Of a stretch of 64,000 nucleotides of DNA, positions 18,682 through 28,876 are shown one piece after another. The stretch is from Bacteroidota bacterium (GTDB lineage Bacteria; Bacteroidota; Bacteroidia; Cytophagales; Spirosomataceae): the NCBI GenBank assembly GCA_020161355.1, contig JAIUOF010000001.1, positions 124,001-188,000 of the forward strand, written 5' to 3'. Made by a program: the position numbers and the translations under genes. The notes below the pieces were generated by a model that saw only the letters and a program-made list of their open reading frames with translations, ran no database searches and was not told where the DNA came from. How positions within the stretch are numbered: position 1 is the first letter of the stretch; every line of letters starts with the position of its first letter.

Positions 18682-18986
18682 AGCTTTTTTTTACTACAGA
18701 AGAAGTCGCCAGTCATCTCAACTTACCTTTGCCTACGCTGGAGTTTTACATTAAGTCCTTTAATGTAAAGATTCAAAAAGTTGGGAAAAACCGTCGTTAC
18801 TCACATTCTGACCTTGATAAGCTTCAAAAAATTGTTAATCTGATACAGATCGAGGGTTACACGATTGAAGGGGCAAAAGAAAAACTCAAAGAAAAGAAAG
18901 CAGAAGGAGAACAGAAAAAACAGGTTATTGCACGATTAAAAGAAGTAAAACGAAGCCTGGAATGGCTTATGACATCAATGGAATAA
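18678..18986 (+). CDS. MerR-family transcriptional regulator
   Basis: 102 residues. The N-terminal 70 residues are a MerR-type winged helix (FFTTEEVASHLNLPLPTLEFY, then VGKNRRYSHSDLDKL), followed by a short coiled coil. It has no effector-binding domain, as is common for the small MerR-like proteins of Bacteroidota placed next to dprA or metallopeptidase genes. It overlaps the LRR gene by 4 bp and stops just before dprA, suggesting one transcript. Confidence 0.88.
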   Translation: MKLFFTTEEVASHLNLPLPTLEFYIKSFNVKIQKVGKNRRYSHSDLDKLQKIVNLIQIEGYTIEGAKEKLKEKKAEGEQKKQVIARLKEVKRSLEWLMTSME

Positions 18987-18991
18987 ATTCT

Positions 18992-20104
18992 ATGCAACAG
19001 GAAATTCTACACGAAATAGCATTAAGTAAAATCGAAGGAGTTGGAGGGGTGGTATTTAAGCACCTTCTCAATGCATTTGGGTCGGCTGAGGAGGTTTTGA
19101 AGGCCAGTTCTGCCAAAATCCTCAAAGTTCCTAATGTAGGCAGGAGTATTGTTGAAGGGTTGAAAAGGACTGATGAGACTTTAAGAGAAGCTGAGGAAGT
19201 ACTTAAAGATTGTGAAAAATTTGGAATTAGAATTGTTTCTTTCAAGAATACCGATTATCCGCCCAGACTCAGAAATCTGTTCGATGCTCCGGCCATTTTG
19301 TATTTTAAAGGAAAGGGGAATCTGGATTACAGTCGTACGCTTGCCATTGTGGGTACACGGGAAGCTACCGAATATGGTAAAAAAAGTACTGAAGAAATTG
19401 TAAGTCAACTGGAACAGTATAATGTCCAGATAGTCAGTGGTTTGGCTTATGGAATTGATGTGGCTGCTCATAAATCTGCACTAAAACATGGACTCTCTAC
19501 GGTGGGTGTTTTGGCCAATAGTCTGGATGATGTTTACCCTAAAAGCCATCAGAAAGTAGCCAGAGAAATGGAAGAAACCGGACTGTTGATTTCGGAGCAA
19601 CCGCTTTATACCAGAACGATGCCTCAGTTTTTCGTTGCCAGAAATCGTATCATAGCCGGGCTGGCTGATGCAGTTATTGTCGTAGAATCAGGGAAGAAAG
19701 GAGGTTCGATGGTCACTGCCGAATATGCCAATAATTACAATAGAGAAGTATTTGCAATTCCGGGCGGGATTTTTCAGAAACATTCAGAAGGTCCCAATTT
19801 CTTGATTTCAAACAATAAAGCTCAGATTTTTACCAATGTGGAAGATTTTGTTAGCTGGATGAAATGGGATGAAGATTTGAATTCCATTTCTGCAAAAAAT
19901 CAAAAAACTGAAATTGATTTGTCACATTTTTCTCTGGAAGAAAGTGCGGTTTTGAGCAAGCTCATCCAAAATGGAGATATGTTGATTGACGAAATTAGCT
20001 GGCAAACTGGAATTTCTTTGAATAAACTGGCTTCAATACTATTAAACCTTGAGTTCCAGGATTTGGTAAAACAAAGTCCCGGGAAGAAGTTTGGGATAAA
20101 ATAG
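18992..20104 (+). CDS. dprA: DNA-processing protein DprA
   Basis: 370 residues from ATG at 18992 (MQQEILHEIALSK), the start that best fits the family; an in-frame ATG at 18962 would add 10 residues and overlap the MerR gene. An N-terminal helix-hairpin-helix region (GVGGVVFKHLL) is followed by the Rossmann-like DprA domain (IVGTREATEYG, SGLAYGIDVAAHKSAL, GGSMVTAEYA) and a C-terminal winged helix. DprA loads RecA on incoming single-stranded DNA in natural transformation. It is convergent with the next gene, only 2 bp apart. Confidence 0.97.
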   Translation: MQQEILHEIALSKIEGVGGVVFKHLLNAFGSAEEVLKASSAKILKVPNVGRSIVEGLKRTDETLREAEEVLKDCEKFGIRIVSFKNTDYPPRLRNLFDAPAILYFKGKGNLDYSRTLAIVGTREATEYGKKSTEEIVSQLEQYNVQIVSGLAYGIDVAAHKSALKHGLSTVGVLANSLDDVYPKSHQKVAREMEETGLLISEQPLYTRTMPQFFVARNRIIAGLADAVIVVESGKKGGSMVTAEYANNYNREVFAIPGGIFQKHSEGPNFLISNNKAQIFTNVEDFVSWMKWDEDLNSISAKNQKTEIDLSHFSLEESAVLSKLIQNGDMLIDEISWQTGISLNKLASILLNLEFQDLVKQSPGKKFGIK

Positions 20105-20106
20105 TC

Positions 20107-20673
20107 CTATCTCCGGAAGAGCCTGATCCGACTAAATACCCAGGCAAAAAGGGCGATAAACAGCATAATGATGTTGTAAAGAATGGCTCCCCATTTAGCC
20201 AGACTTGCTAAAGATGCAAGGGCGACTATCGAAGTGTCTATTTGAGGAAAACTAATAATCAATATTGAAATTCCCACGTTTTCTATCAAATCAAAGATGC
20301 CAACCACAAAGGGAAACAGATTAAATAATCTAAAATAATGATTTTGAGAAAATGATAATTTTAGAAAATAACTTAAAATTAAACTGAAAGAAATACTGTA
20401 AATGATTGCATAGATACTGTCAATCAAAAGATTGATAATTAGATAAATACCCCGGCCTTTGCTTCCGATGGTTTTCAGATAATTTACGACCCAATCAGAT
20501 TTAAATCCAAACCGAAACTCCAACGCCGGAAGAGTACCTGACACGTCAAGCATGGCATAGGCTTTTGGCAAAATAAAAACTCCTAAAATTAACTGAGCAC
20601 CAAAAGCCAAAAAAAGATTTTTGGGGTTGGCTTGAGTTTGCCAAAAATGAGAGAATCGTCTTAAATAAATCAA
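20107..20673 (-). CDS. hypothetical integral membrane protein
   Basis: 188 residues with four hydrophobic stretches (about residues 20-40, 75-105, 120-145 and 160-182) and a basic C-terminus FSRIRLFRR. No enzyme motif or family is recognised. It stands alone on the minus strand, tail to tail with dprA. Confidence 0.75.
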   Translation of the reverse strand: MIYLRRFSHFWQTQANPKNLFLAFGAQLILGVFILPKAYAMLDVSGTLPALEFRFGFKSDWVVNYLKTIGSKGRGIYLIINLLIDSIYAIIYSISFSLILSYFLKLSFSQNHYFRLFNLFPFVVGIFDLIENVGISILIISFPQIDTSIVALASLASLAKWGAILYNIIMLFIALFAWVFSRIRLFRR

Positions 20674-20723
20674 TTTGGGATAGCATTATTTGATACCCCA
20701 AATTAAAATAAAATTTTGCCTGA

Positions 20724-21449
20724 TTAAAGATTTATCCCTAAAGAAAAACCGAAATTTGGCCTAACACCTTCTCTAATCACGAAAGCTTCGATGGCTTCGG
20801 TTGTTACATAAGAGTATCCATAACTTCCATCCTGGTGATTATTTTCATCAAGAATTTTCTTTGAGATAAATTTAACACCGCCACCAATAAACATATCTAC
20901 GTACATGTTTTGGAAAAGGGTGAATTGCATCCCGATATTCATATTGGGAAAAGCGGATAAATAACTGGTTTTACCATTATTAACAAACAAAACAGGGTCA
21001 ATAGGTTGCCCACTGGGGTTGTAATTGTTTGAATAATATCCGTTGTCGTAATTATTATAATTGTAATCAAACTTAATCCCTGGAGCCAGATAAACACCAA
21101 ATTTTACTTTTTCATTATTGAAACCATATTTATTACCCGATTGAAAAGCCGGAACATAAAACCGGCGATCAACCCAAACAGATGCCCCCTGCCATTTGTT
21201 AAATTGCTCATAAGCAGTGCTTCCGCTGTAATAATTATTGTTCGATTCTTTATTAACATATCTGATTCCCAGACCAATAACAGTGCTTTTTGTGTTGTCT
21301 TTATTGAAAATTTCCTGACTAAGATTAAATGAACCAGTAATCAAACTAAAAGGATGATATTTAAAGATTTTGGTTTTTTCTTCTTCCTGAGCCTGCAGCC
21401 CAAGGCTTATTAGCAGAAATAAGGCGAGAAATGTTGTGGTTTTTTTCAT
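20724..21449 (-). CDS. outer-membrane beta-barrel-like protein
   Basis: 241 residues from ATG at 21449 (MKKTTTFLALFLLISLG, cleavage after LQAQ); an earlier in-frame ATG at 21497 would put 16 residues before the signal peptide. The mature part alternates polar and hydrophobic residues, rich in Tyr, Asn and Gly, and ends with a short hydrophobic strand GFSLGINL, the layout of small Bacteroidota outer-membrane barrels. It is divergent from the GH92 gene. Function unknown. Confidence 0.8.
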   Translation of the reverse strand: MKKTTTFLALFLLISLGLQAQEEEKTKIFKYHPFSLITGSFNLSQEIFNKDNTKSTVIGLGIRYVNKESNNNYYSGSTAYEQFNKWQGASVWVDRRFYVPAFQSGNKYGFNNEKVKFGVYLAPGIKFDYNYNNYDNGYYSNNYNPSGQPIDPVLFVNNGKTSYLSAFPNMNIGMQFTLFQNMYVDMFIGGGVKFISKKILDENNHQDGSYGYSYVTTEAIEAFVIREGVRPNFGFSLGINL

Positions 21450-21644
21450 GATGCTTTTGTTGTTTTTTTGATAATTAAAAAACGAAAAATGTGTCAAATA
21501 ATTTTGGACAGCATTAATTTTTCTTACATCAAATGTAAGTATAATTGTTTTTAAAGCCTAAAAGTTTTTCTTGAATGATATTCGTTAAAATCAACCTTCA
21601 AAACCCAAAACCTGTTATTTTTAAAACATTAAAAGAAGTTTTGA

Positions 21645-23936
21645 ATGAATAAATTTTTATTGGGCTTATTATTAGTTTCTTATACAGTATTTTCTCAAAA
21701 TAAAATCAAATATGTTGACCCATTTATAGGCACAGCAAAAATGGGGCATACTTTTCCGGGTGCAACTGTGCCTTTTGGAGCCGTACAATTGAGCCCGGAT
21801 ACGGATACTGTTTCTTATGAATTAAATGGAAAATATAACCCTGAGGTTTATACGTTTTGTGCCGGATACCGCTATCAGGACCCTACCATTGTCGGTTTTA
21901 GTCATACGCACTTCAGTGGTACCGGACATTCAGATTTAGGAGATATTTTGGTGATGCCAACTACCGGTAAACTATTGATGAATCCAGGCATAGCAGATAA
22001 ACCTGAAAATGGCTTTCGGTCAAAATTTAGTCACAAAAATGAAGGTGCGGAGCCCAATTATTATAAGGTGCTATTGGAGGATGATAATATTCTAGCCGAA
22101 ATGACTACCAGTACTAGAGTTGGGTTTCATCGCTATACTTTTCCGAAAAAAGATGATGCACATATCATTCTGGATTTGACCTCAGGGATTTACAATTATG
22201 AAGATAAGAACGTCTGGACGGTGGTTAGAGTGCTCAATGATAGCACATTGACAGGTTACAGGCAAACTACAGGTTGGGCAAGAACCCGTACTGTTTATTT
22301 TTCTATGACTTTTTCAAAGCCTTTTAAGTCTTATGGAAGTAAAAATTACGAAAATCAGCAAGTTTACCGAGGTTTTTGGAGGAAATTTAATCAACAGGAA
22401 AATTTTCCTGATCTGGCAGGAAGAAAGCTAAGAATGCATTTTGATTTTGATGTGGAGGCCGGTGAAAAAGTAATGGTAAAAGTGGCTTTGTCGCCAGTCA
22501 GTATGTCAGGAGCTTTGGCAAATATGAATGCAGAAATCTCCCATTGGGATTTTGAAAAAACCAGGACAGAAGGTCAGAATTTATGGGAAAAAGAATTGAG
22601 CAAAATGGAGGTAAAATTGCCGTCTGAGAAGGATTATGTCAATTTTTACACTGCTATGTATCATGCTGCATTGATGCCAACAGTTTATATGGATGTAGAT
22701 GGAAAATATAAAGGGCTGGACCATGAAATACATCAGGCTTCGGGATTTACCAATTATTCCTCATTTTCGCTTTGGGATACTTTTCGGGCTTTTCATCCGT
22801 ATCTCAACATCGTAAATCCTTCCAGAAATGCCGATATGGTTAAAAGTATGATGGAACATTATGACCAGAGTGCCCTGAAAATGCTCCCGATTTGGTCACA
22901 TTATGCCAACGACAACTGGTGCATGAGTGGCTACCATAGTGTTTCGGTGGTGGCGGATGCCATTTTGAAAGGAGTGTATAAAGGTGATGCAAACGAGGCA
23001 CTTGAGGCCTGCGTAAACACTGCAAGGCAAAGAAAATATGAGGGAATTGGCGAATACATGGATTTGGGATATGTCCCGTCCGATAAAAATAGCACCTCGG
23101 TTTCCAATACGCTGGAATATGCCTACGACGATTGGTGCATCGCTCAATTGGCGAAATATTTGGGTAAAAATGATATTTTTGAGGAATTTCATAAACGCTC
23201 TGAAAACTGGAAAAATGTGTATGATTCCAGATTGGGTTTTATGAGGCCAAAATTATTAGACGGAAATTTCAGACAAAAATTTGATGTTTTAGAAACGCAT
23301 GGACAGGGTTTTATTGAGGGAAATGCCTGGAATTACAGTTTGTATGTTCCACATAATCCAGAAGGCTTGATGAAAACAATGGGAGGCGAGGCTCGGTTTT
23401 CGAGGTATTTAGATTCACTTTTTACGATGCATTTGCTGGATGATTTTTTTGCCAATACCGAAGATATCACCCGGGAAGGAATAATCGGAAACTACGTGCA
23501 TGGAAATGAGCCGGCTCATCATGTGGCTTATTTGTATAACATTACTTCAAAACCATGGAAAACTCAGGAAACGATCAGGATGATATTAAATAACCAATAT
23601 GCCAATGGCCCCGACGGACTCCGTGGAAATGATGATTGTGGTCAGATGAGTGCCTGGTATTTGTTTAGCAGCCTGGGTTTTTATCCTGTTTCACCGGGTT
23701 CAGAAGAATATTGGATTGGAAGTCCGCTTATTCATGAAGCAAAAATCTACCTTGAAAATGACAAAACGTTTACGATAGAAAGCGTAAACCAAGGTGAGAA
23801 GAATGTTTATATTGAGAAAATACTTTTGAATGGAAAACCTTTAGATGGCCTGAAAATCAAACATTCTGACATTGTAAATGGCGGTAAAATACAGTTTTTT
23901 ATGACACCGAAAAAACCAAAACAGAAAACCAAATAG
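21645..23936 (+). CDS. GH92-family alpha-mannosidase
   Basis: 763 residues with signal peptide (LLGLLLVSYTVFS). GH92 landmarks in order: DPFIGTAKMGHTFPGATVPFG at the N-terminus (conserved start of the beta-sandwich), HTHFSGTGHSDLGD, and the catalytic alpha-toroid motifs GNEPAHH and GNDDCGQMSAWY. These calcium-dependent exo-enzymes release mannose from N-glycans or yeast mannan. No SusCD pair is nearby, so it is not in a classical polysaccharide utilisation locus. Linkage specificity (alpha-1,2 and others) cannot be told from the motifs. Confidence 0.95.
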   Translation: MNKFLLGLLLVSYTVFSQNKIKYVDPFIGTAKMGHTFPGATVPFGAVQLSPDTDTVSYELNGKYNPEVYTFCAGYRYQDPTIVGFSHTHFSGTGHSDLGDILVMPTTGKLLMNPGIADKPENGFRSKFSHKNEGAEPNYYKVLLEDDNILAEMTTSTRVGFHRYTFPKKDDAHIILDLTSGIYNYEDKNVWTVVRVLNDSTLTGYRQTTGWARTRTVYFSMTFSKPFKSYGSKNYENQQVYRGFWRKFNQQENFPDLAGRKLRMHFDFDVEAGEKVMVKVALSPVSMSGALANMNAEISHWDFEKTRTEGQNLWEKELSKMEVKLPSEKDYVNFYTAMYHAALMPTVYMDVDGKYKGLDHEIHQASGFTNYSSFSLWDTFRAFHPYLNIVNPSRNADMVKSMMEHYDQSALKMLPIWSHYANDNWCMSGYHSVSVVADAILKGVYKGDANEALEACVNTARQRKYEGIGEYMDLGYVPSDKNSTSVSNTLEYAYDDWCIAQLAKYLGKNDIFEEFHKRSENWKNVYDSRLGFMRPKLLDGNFRQKFDVLETHGQGFIEGNAWNYSLYVPHNPEGLMKTMGGEARFSRYLDSLFTMHLLDDFFANTEDITREGIIGNYVHGNEPAHHVAYLYNITSKPWKTQETIRMILNNQYANGPDGLRGNDDCGQMSAWYLFSSLGFYPVSPGSEEYWIGSPLIHEAKIYLENDKTFTIESVNQGEKNVYIEKILLNGKPLDGLKIKHSDIVNGGKIQFFMTPKKPKQKTK

Positions 23937-24017
23937 TCTTCGCCAAACTATTTAGCAATCAGAACTTAAGGCCCGAAAAGGCTGTTTTTTTCTTTATATT
24001 TGAGCAAATTTTTATTT

Positions 24018-26042
24018 ATGGAATATAAGCTTACTTCTCAGTTTCAACCTACAGGCGATCAACCTCAAGCTATCGAACAGTTGGTTCAGTCCATAAATTC
24101 AGGAGAAAAAGCCTCTGTACTTTTAGGGGTAACCGGTAGCGGAAAGACTTTTACCATAGCCAATGTAATTGCCCAGGTAGATAAGCCGGTACTCATTTTG
24201 AGTCATAATAAAACCCTCGCAGCTCAGCTTTATGGGGAATTCAAACAGTTTTTTCCTGACAATGCCGTTGAGTATTTTATCTCATATTACGACTACTATC
24301 AACCCGAAGCCTTCATCGCTTCTACCAATACCTACATAGAAAAAGACTTGATGATTAACCAGGAAATCGACAAGTTGAGGTTGAGTACTGTTTCTGCTTT
24401 GATGTCTGGTCGTCGCGATGTGATTGTTGTAGCCTCGGTATCATGTATCTATGGTGCGGGCAACCCCAATGAGTTTAAAGATAGCATTGTAAAAGTAAAT
24501 GTAGGCGATAATATCAGCCGAAATAAATTCCTGTATTCTCTTGTTCAGATTTTATATTCCCGAACAGAAATTGAGTTTTCGAGAGGTACTTTTCGAGTTA
24601 AAGGAGATACTGTAGATATTTTTCCTGGTTATGCAGACTTTGCCTATCGGGTGATTTTTTGGGGTGATGATATTGAAGAAATTCAGATGATTGAGCCTCA
24701 TTCGGGGAAAAAAATCAAAAATGAAAATAAGATTGTTGTTTTTCCGGCCAATTTATTTGTTACAGGAAAAGATGTGATGCAATCGGCCATCAAAGACATT
24801 CAGGATGATATGGTGGCTCAGATCCGATATTTCGAAAGTGAGGGCCGGGTCTTGGAGGCTCAAAGGATTCAGGAACGCACTGAGTTTGACCTCGAAATGA
24901 TGCGGGAGCTGGGTTATTGTTCGGGAATTGAGAACTATTCCAGATATTTTGACAAAAGAAAAGCCGGAGAAAGACCGTTCTGCCTTTTAGATTACTTTCA
25001 GGATGATTTCCTGCTCATTGTCGATGAAAGTCACGTAAGTATGCCTCAGATACGGGCCATGTATGGAGGTGACCGTTCTCGAAAAACTTCTTTGGTAGAA
25101 TATGGTTTCCGCCTACCTTCCGCTTTGGATAACCGCCCTTTAACTTTTCAGGAATTTGAAAATCTTGTTCCGCAAACCATTTTCGTAAGTGCCACCCCTG
25201 CCGATTATGAGCTTAATTTGAGCGGTGGCGTTGTTGTAGAGCAGATTATACGTCCAACAGGATTACTTGACCCAGAAATCGATGTCAGGCCAAGTTTGAA
25301 CCAAATAGATGACTTACTTGAAGAAATCAACGACCGTATCAAGAAAGAAGAAAGAGTATTGGTAACCACCCTCACCAAACGCATGGCCGAAGAACTCAGC
25401 AAATATTTGGATAGGGTTGGAATAAAGGGACGTTATATCCATTCCGAAGTAAAAACCATGGAGCGAGTGGAGATTTTGAGAGAATTGAGATTGGGAGTAA
25501 TTGATGTTTTGGTTGGTGTGAACTTATTGCGGGAAGGTCTCGATTTGCCGGAAGTTTCACTCGTAGCCATCATGGATGCCGACAAAGAAGGTTTTTTGAG
25601 AGATATTCGCTCATTGATTCAGACTATTGGTCGGGCTGCCCGTAACTCCAACGGCAAGGTAATCATGTATGCCGACCGTATCACGGGATCGATGCAAAAA
25701 GCCATCGACGAAACCAATCGCCGCCGTATGATTCAGATGGAATACAATGAAAAACATGGCATTACGCCAACGACCATTCTGAAAAGTAAGGAGGCGATTA
25801 TGGAGCAGACTTCAATCGCCGACTTCAAACCAAGTACCAAAGGTTACTATATTGAGCCTGACCGCGTGAGCATTGCTGCTGATCCAATAGTGGCCTACAT
25901 GACCAAACCGCAGCTTCAGGCTTTACTTGAAGAAACCAAAAAGAAAATGGAAAAAGCCGCCTCTGAGTTTGACTTCCTGCAAGCTGCCCGTTTCCGGGAT
26001 GAGATGAAAGAGATTAAGGAAAAGATGGGACTGGAGGTGTGA
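24018..26042 (+). CDS. uvrB: excinuclease ABC subunit B
   Basis: 674 residues from ATG at 24018 (MEYKLTSQFQPTGDQPQAI); a TTG at 24000 is in frame but less likely. Walker A GVTGSGKTFT, the damage-probing beta-hairpin YYDYYQPEAF, the helicase motif DESHVSMPQ, the C-terminal helicase lobe (GVNLLREGLDLPEVSLV, IGRAARN) and a final UVR domain for UvrC binding (FLQAARFRDEMKEIKEK) are all present. It verifies DNA damage in nucleotide excision repair. A weak hairpin with a T-run at about 23974-23990 separates it from the GH92 gene. Confidence 0.98.
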   Translation: MEYKLTSQFQPTGDQPQAIEQLVQSINSGEKASVLLGVTGSGKTFTIANVIAQVDKPVLILSHNKTLAAQLYGEFKQFFPDNAVEYFISYYDYYQPEAFIASTNTYIEKDLMINQEIDKLRLSTVSALMSGRRDVIVVASVSCIYGAGNPNEFKDSIVKVNVGDNISRNKFLYSLVQILYSRTEIEFSRGTFRVKGDTVDIFPGYADFAYRVIFWGDDIEEIQMIEPHSGKKIKNENKIVVFPANLFVTGKDVMQSAIKDIQDDMVAQIRYFESEGRVLEAQRIQERTEFDLEMMRELGYCSGIENYSRYFDKRKAGERPFCLLDYFQDDFLLIVDESHVSMPQIRAMYGGDRSRKTSLVEYGFRLPSALDNRPLTFQEFENLVPQTIFVSATPADYELNLSGGVVVEQIIRPTGLLDPEIDVRPSLNQIDDLLEEINDRIKKEERVLVTTLTKRMAEELSKYLDRVGIKGRYIHSEVKTMERVEILRELRLGVIDVLVGVNLLREGLDLPEVSLVAIMDADKEGFLRDIRSLIQTIGRAARNSNGKVIMYADRITGSMQKAIDETNRRRMIQMEYNEKHGITPTTILKSKEAIMEQTSIADFKPSTKGYYIEPDRVSIAADPIVAYMTKPQLQALLEETKKKMEKAASEFDFLQAARFRDEMKEIKEKMGLEV

Positions 26043-26201
26043 AAAGGAGTTAAATCATTATGAATCTTTTAATTTAGATTAATAGAATCCTTAAAATTTT
26101 GTACAAACAAAAAAACAAATTCCATTTTTGAATAAGATAAATTTGAATTTGCCCATTTGATAAAATACTTTGGCAGATTAATGGGGTCTAGGCCTACTTC
26201 G

Positions 26202-27464
26202 CTAATTGTTCAATATTAATAACTCTTTTTTGATTTTTTCAATGGTAGTTTTTTGAAAGTTCATTTCTACAATTTGATTTTGCCCTGTAGTAATTTCTTT
26301 TAATCCAAAATAAAACTCATCTTCTTTTAGGCTAAAACATATTAAAATTGCATTTTGGTTTTTAGGTATATTTTCAAATCTCAACATATTATTATTTACC
26401 TTATCTCCATTTACAACAGAGTTGATGTCTTTAAAAACGAGTAATACAACAGATTCTTCTTCATTGGTTTTAACAAGTAAACTGGTCGAGGATCTTAAAT
26501 TATAAAATTTATCGCAATTAATCCAGCCCAGAGACCTTGTTTTTAGAACCATATATTTTATTATTTGCTGGGATTTAAGTCTCCCTTCATTAATTATTAT
26601 TTGGTTCGCCGAAGCCTTTTCGCGTATTAGCGTATCGCCTTGAGATTCAGGTTCAGGAATTGTGATTTCAGGAATCCAATTAAGTTTTTCATCACCTTCT
26701 TCACTAATGAAGGTTTGCATGGATTCAATTTTCTTGTTGTTTCCAAATTGAATTTCCATATCTTTTACCAACCTGAGGTCACCATGTTTTGATTTTGAAG
26801 AAATATAAATCATTCCTGCCGTTTCAAGGATTTCCTTATTTGACATGGTGTGCAGGTTATTGGAAACAATATCTGATTTTTTATAAAATTCCTTTAATTC
26901 AATTTTGATATCATCGGTCTCTCGAACCCCGTTTTTCCTTAGAAATGCATTTTTTGGAATATTAATGATTGTCCCTTCCTTTCCTATGATGGTGATTTTA
27001 TTATTCGGATTGGAATTAAATAATTGACTATCTTTTTTTAGATAATTGAAAATGTTCTCATTATATAATTCCTTAAAAGTTATTGTAATTTCAACCCTTC
27101 TGTTTTTGTCTTTTGTTAAACTCTCAATTGGTTTCTGCTCTCCAAAATAAGCCAAATTTATTATGCTGGAATCTATACCGTTTTCAAGAAATAGACTTCT
27201 TATTGTAAATGCTCTTTTTTTTGATAATTTAAGGTTAAATTCTTCATTACCATCGGTATCTGTATAACCTTCAATTTTGATTAATGTAATTTGCTTTCCC
27301 TTTAAATTGTTAAAATCTTCTGAAAATCTTAATAAGGATTTTTTAGAGAGTGTAAATTGATTAGTTTCAAAATAATAGGATTTAGAGGTTACATTTTGGC
27401 CCCAAAGCATATTTGAAATAAAACTTTGAATTATTATAATACTTAGAGTAAGATATTTGTGCAT
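26202..27464 (-). CDS. OmpA-family protein with N-terminal peptidoglycan-binding domain
   Basis: 420 residues, signal peptide with cleavage near LWGQ. Residues about 28-128 are an OmpA-C-like peptidoglycan-binding domain (IEGYTDTDGNEEFNLKLSKKRA, then NRRVEITI); it stands at the N-terminus, whereas the usual place is the C-terminus. Residues 150-260 contain a ZU5-like or similar Bacteroidota beta domain (GTIINIPKNAF, ILETAGMIYI). The remainder is unrecognised. Probably a periplasmic protein linking peptidoglycan to another envelope component. It is followed, 54 bp upstream on the same strand, by the transglutaminase-like gene. Confidence 0.82.
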   Translation of the reverse strand: MHKYLTLSIIIIQSFISNMLWGQNVTSKSYYFETNQFTLSKKSLLRFSEDFNNLKGKQITLIKIEGYTDTDGNEEFNLKLSKKRAFTIRSLFLENGIDSSIINLAYFGEQKPIESLTKDKNRRVEITITFKELYNENIFNYLKKDSQLFNSNPNNKITIIGKEGTIINIPKNAFLRKNGVRETDDIKIELKEFYKKSDIVSNNLHTMSNKEILETAGMIYISSKSKHGDLRLVKDMEIQFGNNKKIESMQTFISEEGDEKLNWIPEITIPEPESQGDTLIREKASANQIIINEGRLKSQQIIKYMVLKTRSLGWINCDKFYNLRSSTSLLVKTNEEESVVLLVFKDINSVVNGDKVNNNMLRFENIPKNQNAILICFSLKEDEFYFGLKEITTGQNQIVEMNFQKTTIEKIKKELLILNN

Positions 27465-27518
27465 GTTTAAAAATTCAGTGAATTAGTCGAAATGTAGTTT
27501 AATTAATCTTAAAAAAAA

Positions 27519-28643
27519 TCAAGGTACTTTCCAAAATATATTGGGATTGTTAGTTTTATAAGTTATTACTTTTGTGTTATTGGTATTGGAAAAGTATTCG
27601 TCCTTATCAGGTTTTTGCTGAAAACCATCTAATGGCAATAGTTCCACATACACTATTTCTTTTCCTTTTAATCTAGTTTCACTATCATATTCGCTAACCA
27701 GTGGGCAACTAAATCTGTAAAGGTTTTTAGCCATATATTGATACAAATAGTTCTCCTTGGTAGTGCTTGATCTATTGTTCCAGTTGGCATCAGGGTTAAG
27801 AATTAATGGTTTGTTGTTTATTAGTTTTTCTCTAACTTCTTCTATGTTAATGAGTTCTCCTTTTTCATTCATTACATAGGCATCATTTGTAGGATCAACC
27901 CAAATCCATTTTTTTTGTTCATCAAGAAAAACCATATTAATTACATGACAATCATTAAAAACAGAGTCTTTGGGCATACAAGTAACAAACCGTGATTTAA
28001 AACCCAGAGATAAGTAGCATTCATTTAGTACTGTAGCCAACCCTCTGCAATTTAGCCCTCGATCTTCTTTTTTGCATTGATTTATCATACTCATCGCATT
28101 TTTCACAACAGGATTCTCATGATTGCCATCATGTGGAATCAAATCGTGAACCCAATGAAGCAAGTTGAGGATTTTCAGTGTTTGATTTCCTTTACCCGCG
28201 ATAGAGTCTAATTTAAAGCCTTTTCTTAGGGCGACAAGATTTGGGTTTTCTTTGTCCTGATACTCAAATACAGGGATTTTTCTGGTGTCATTGGAATTAA
28301 ATTTAGATGCTTTTTTCAAAATATCCAGGTAGCTCGGTTTGTATTTAATCTGTGTCGGAGCTTTAATAGAATCGTTTAGAACTATAATAAAGTCATATTG
28401 AGTCTTATTAGTAATTTTTATAGAAATGGAATCGATGTCCGTATAAAAAATTACTTTTTTACCTAAATTCGAAGTTTCATAAACATCAGGTTTTATTTCA
28501 GGAGAAATTGTCCAGGTATTTTTCTTAAAAATGTCACCATCTCTTATACTTACAGTTTTTGAATTTGCCTTAATTATTTTGTTTTGAGCAGAAGAAAATT
28601 GGTAGAAACTGAAAATTGAGACTAGAAGTAGGATTGATTTCAT
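27519..28643 (-). CDS. secreted transglutaminase-like protein
   Basis: 374 residues with signal peptide (ILLLVSIFSFYQFSSAQ). Residues about 195-255 carry the transglutaminase-superfamily triad: Cys in LNCRGLATVL, His in NDCHVINMVFL and Asp in WVDPTNDAYV. Secreted members are proteases, amidases or structural relatives; the substrate here is unknown. The gene precedes the OmpA-family gene in the direction of transcription and probably shares its transcript, so an envelope role is likely (inference). Confidence 0.82.
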   Translation of the reverse strand: MKSILLLVSIFSFYQFSSAQNKIIKANSKTVSIRDGDIFKKNTWTISPEIKPDVYETSNLGKKVIFYTDIDSISIKITNKTQYDFIIVLNDSIKAPTQIKYKPSYLDILKKASKFNSNDTRKIPVFEYQDKENPNLVALRKGFKLDSIAGKGNQTLKILNLLHWVHDLIPHDGNHENPVVKNAMSMINQCKKEDRGLNCRGLATVLNECYLSLGFKSRFVTCMPKDSVFNDCHVINMVFLDEQKKWIWVDPTNDAYVMNEKGELINIEEVREKLINNKPLILNPDANWNNRSSTTKENYLYQYMAKNLYRFSCPLVSEYDSETRLKGKEIVYVELLPLDGFQQKPDKDEYFSNTNNTKVITYKTNNPNIFWKVP

Positions 28644-28876
28644 AGTTTAGTAGAGTTTATTGAAAAACGATACAGGTAAAATTTTAGTATTTTTATCATT
28701 ATCTAAATTTATTAATAAGAATGTGATTTACTTGATTTCTTTTCAATTAGTTGAGACTTAAGTTAGTCTATTTCACTTATTTTATCCTCCCGATACAATA
28801 ATCCCAAACTATTTCAATAATTTAGGGGCTGCGAAAGATTTAAAGTTTTTCGGAATTCAACCTTAATATTTACAAT

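Noticed and set aside
23974..23990. Hairpin with T-run between the GH92 gene and uvrB as a terminator
   Set aside because: Only a 3-4 bp stem (GCC/GGC) before the T-run; too weak to list as a separate feature.
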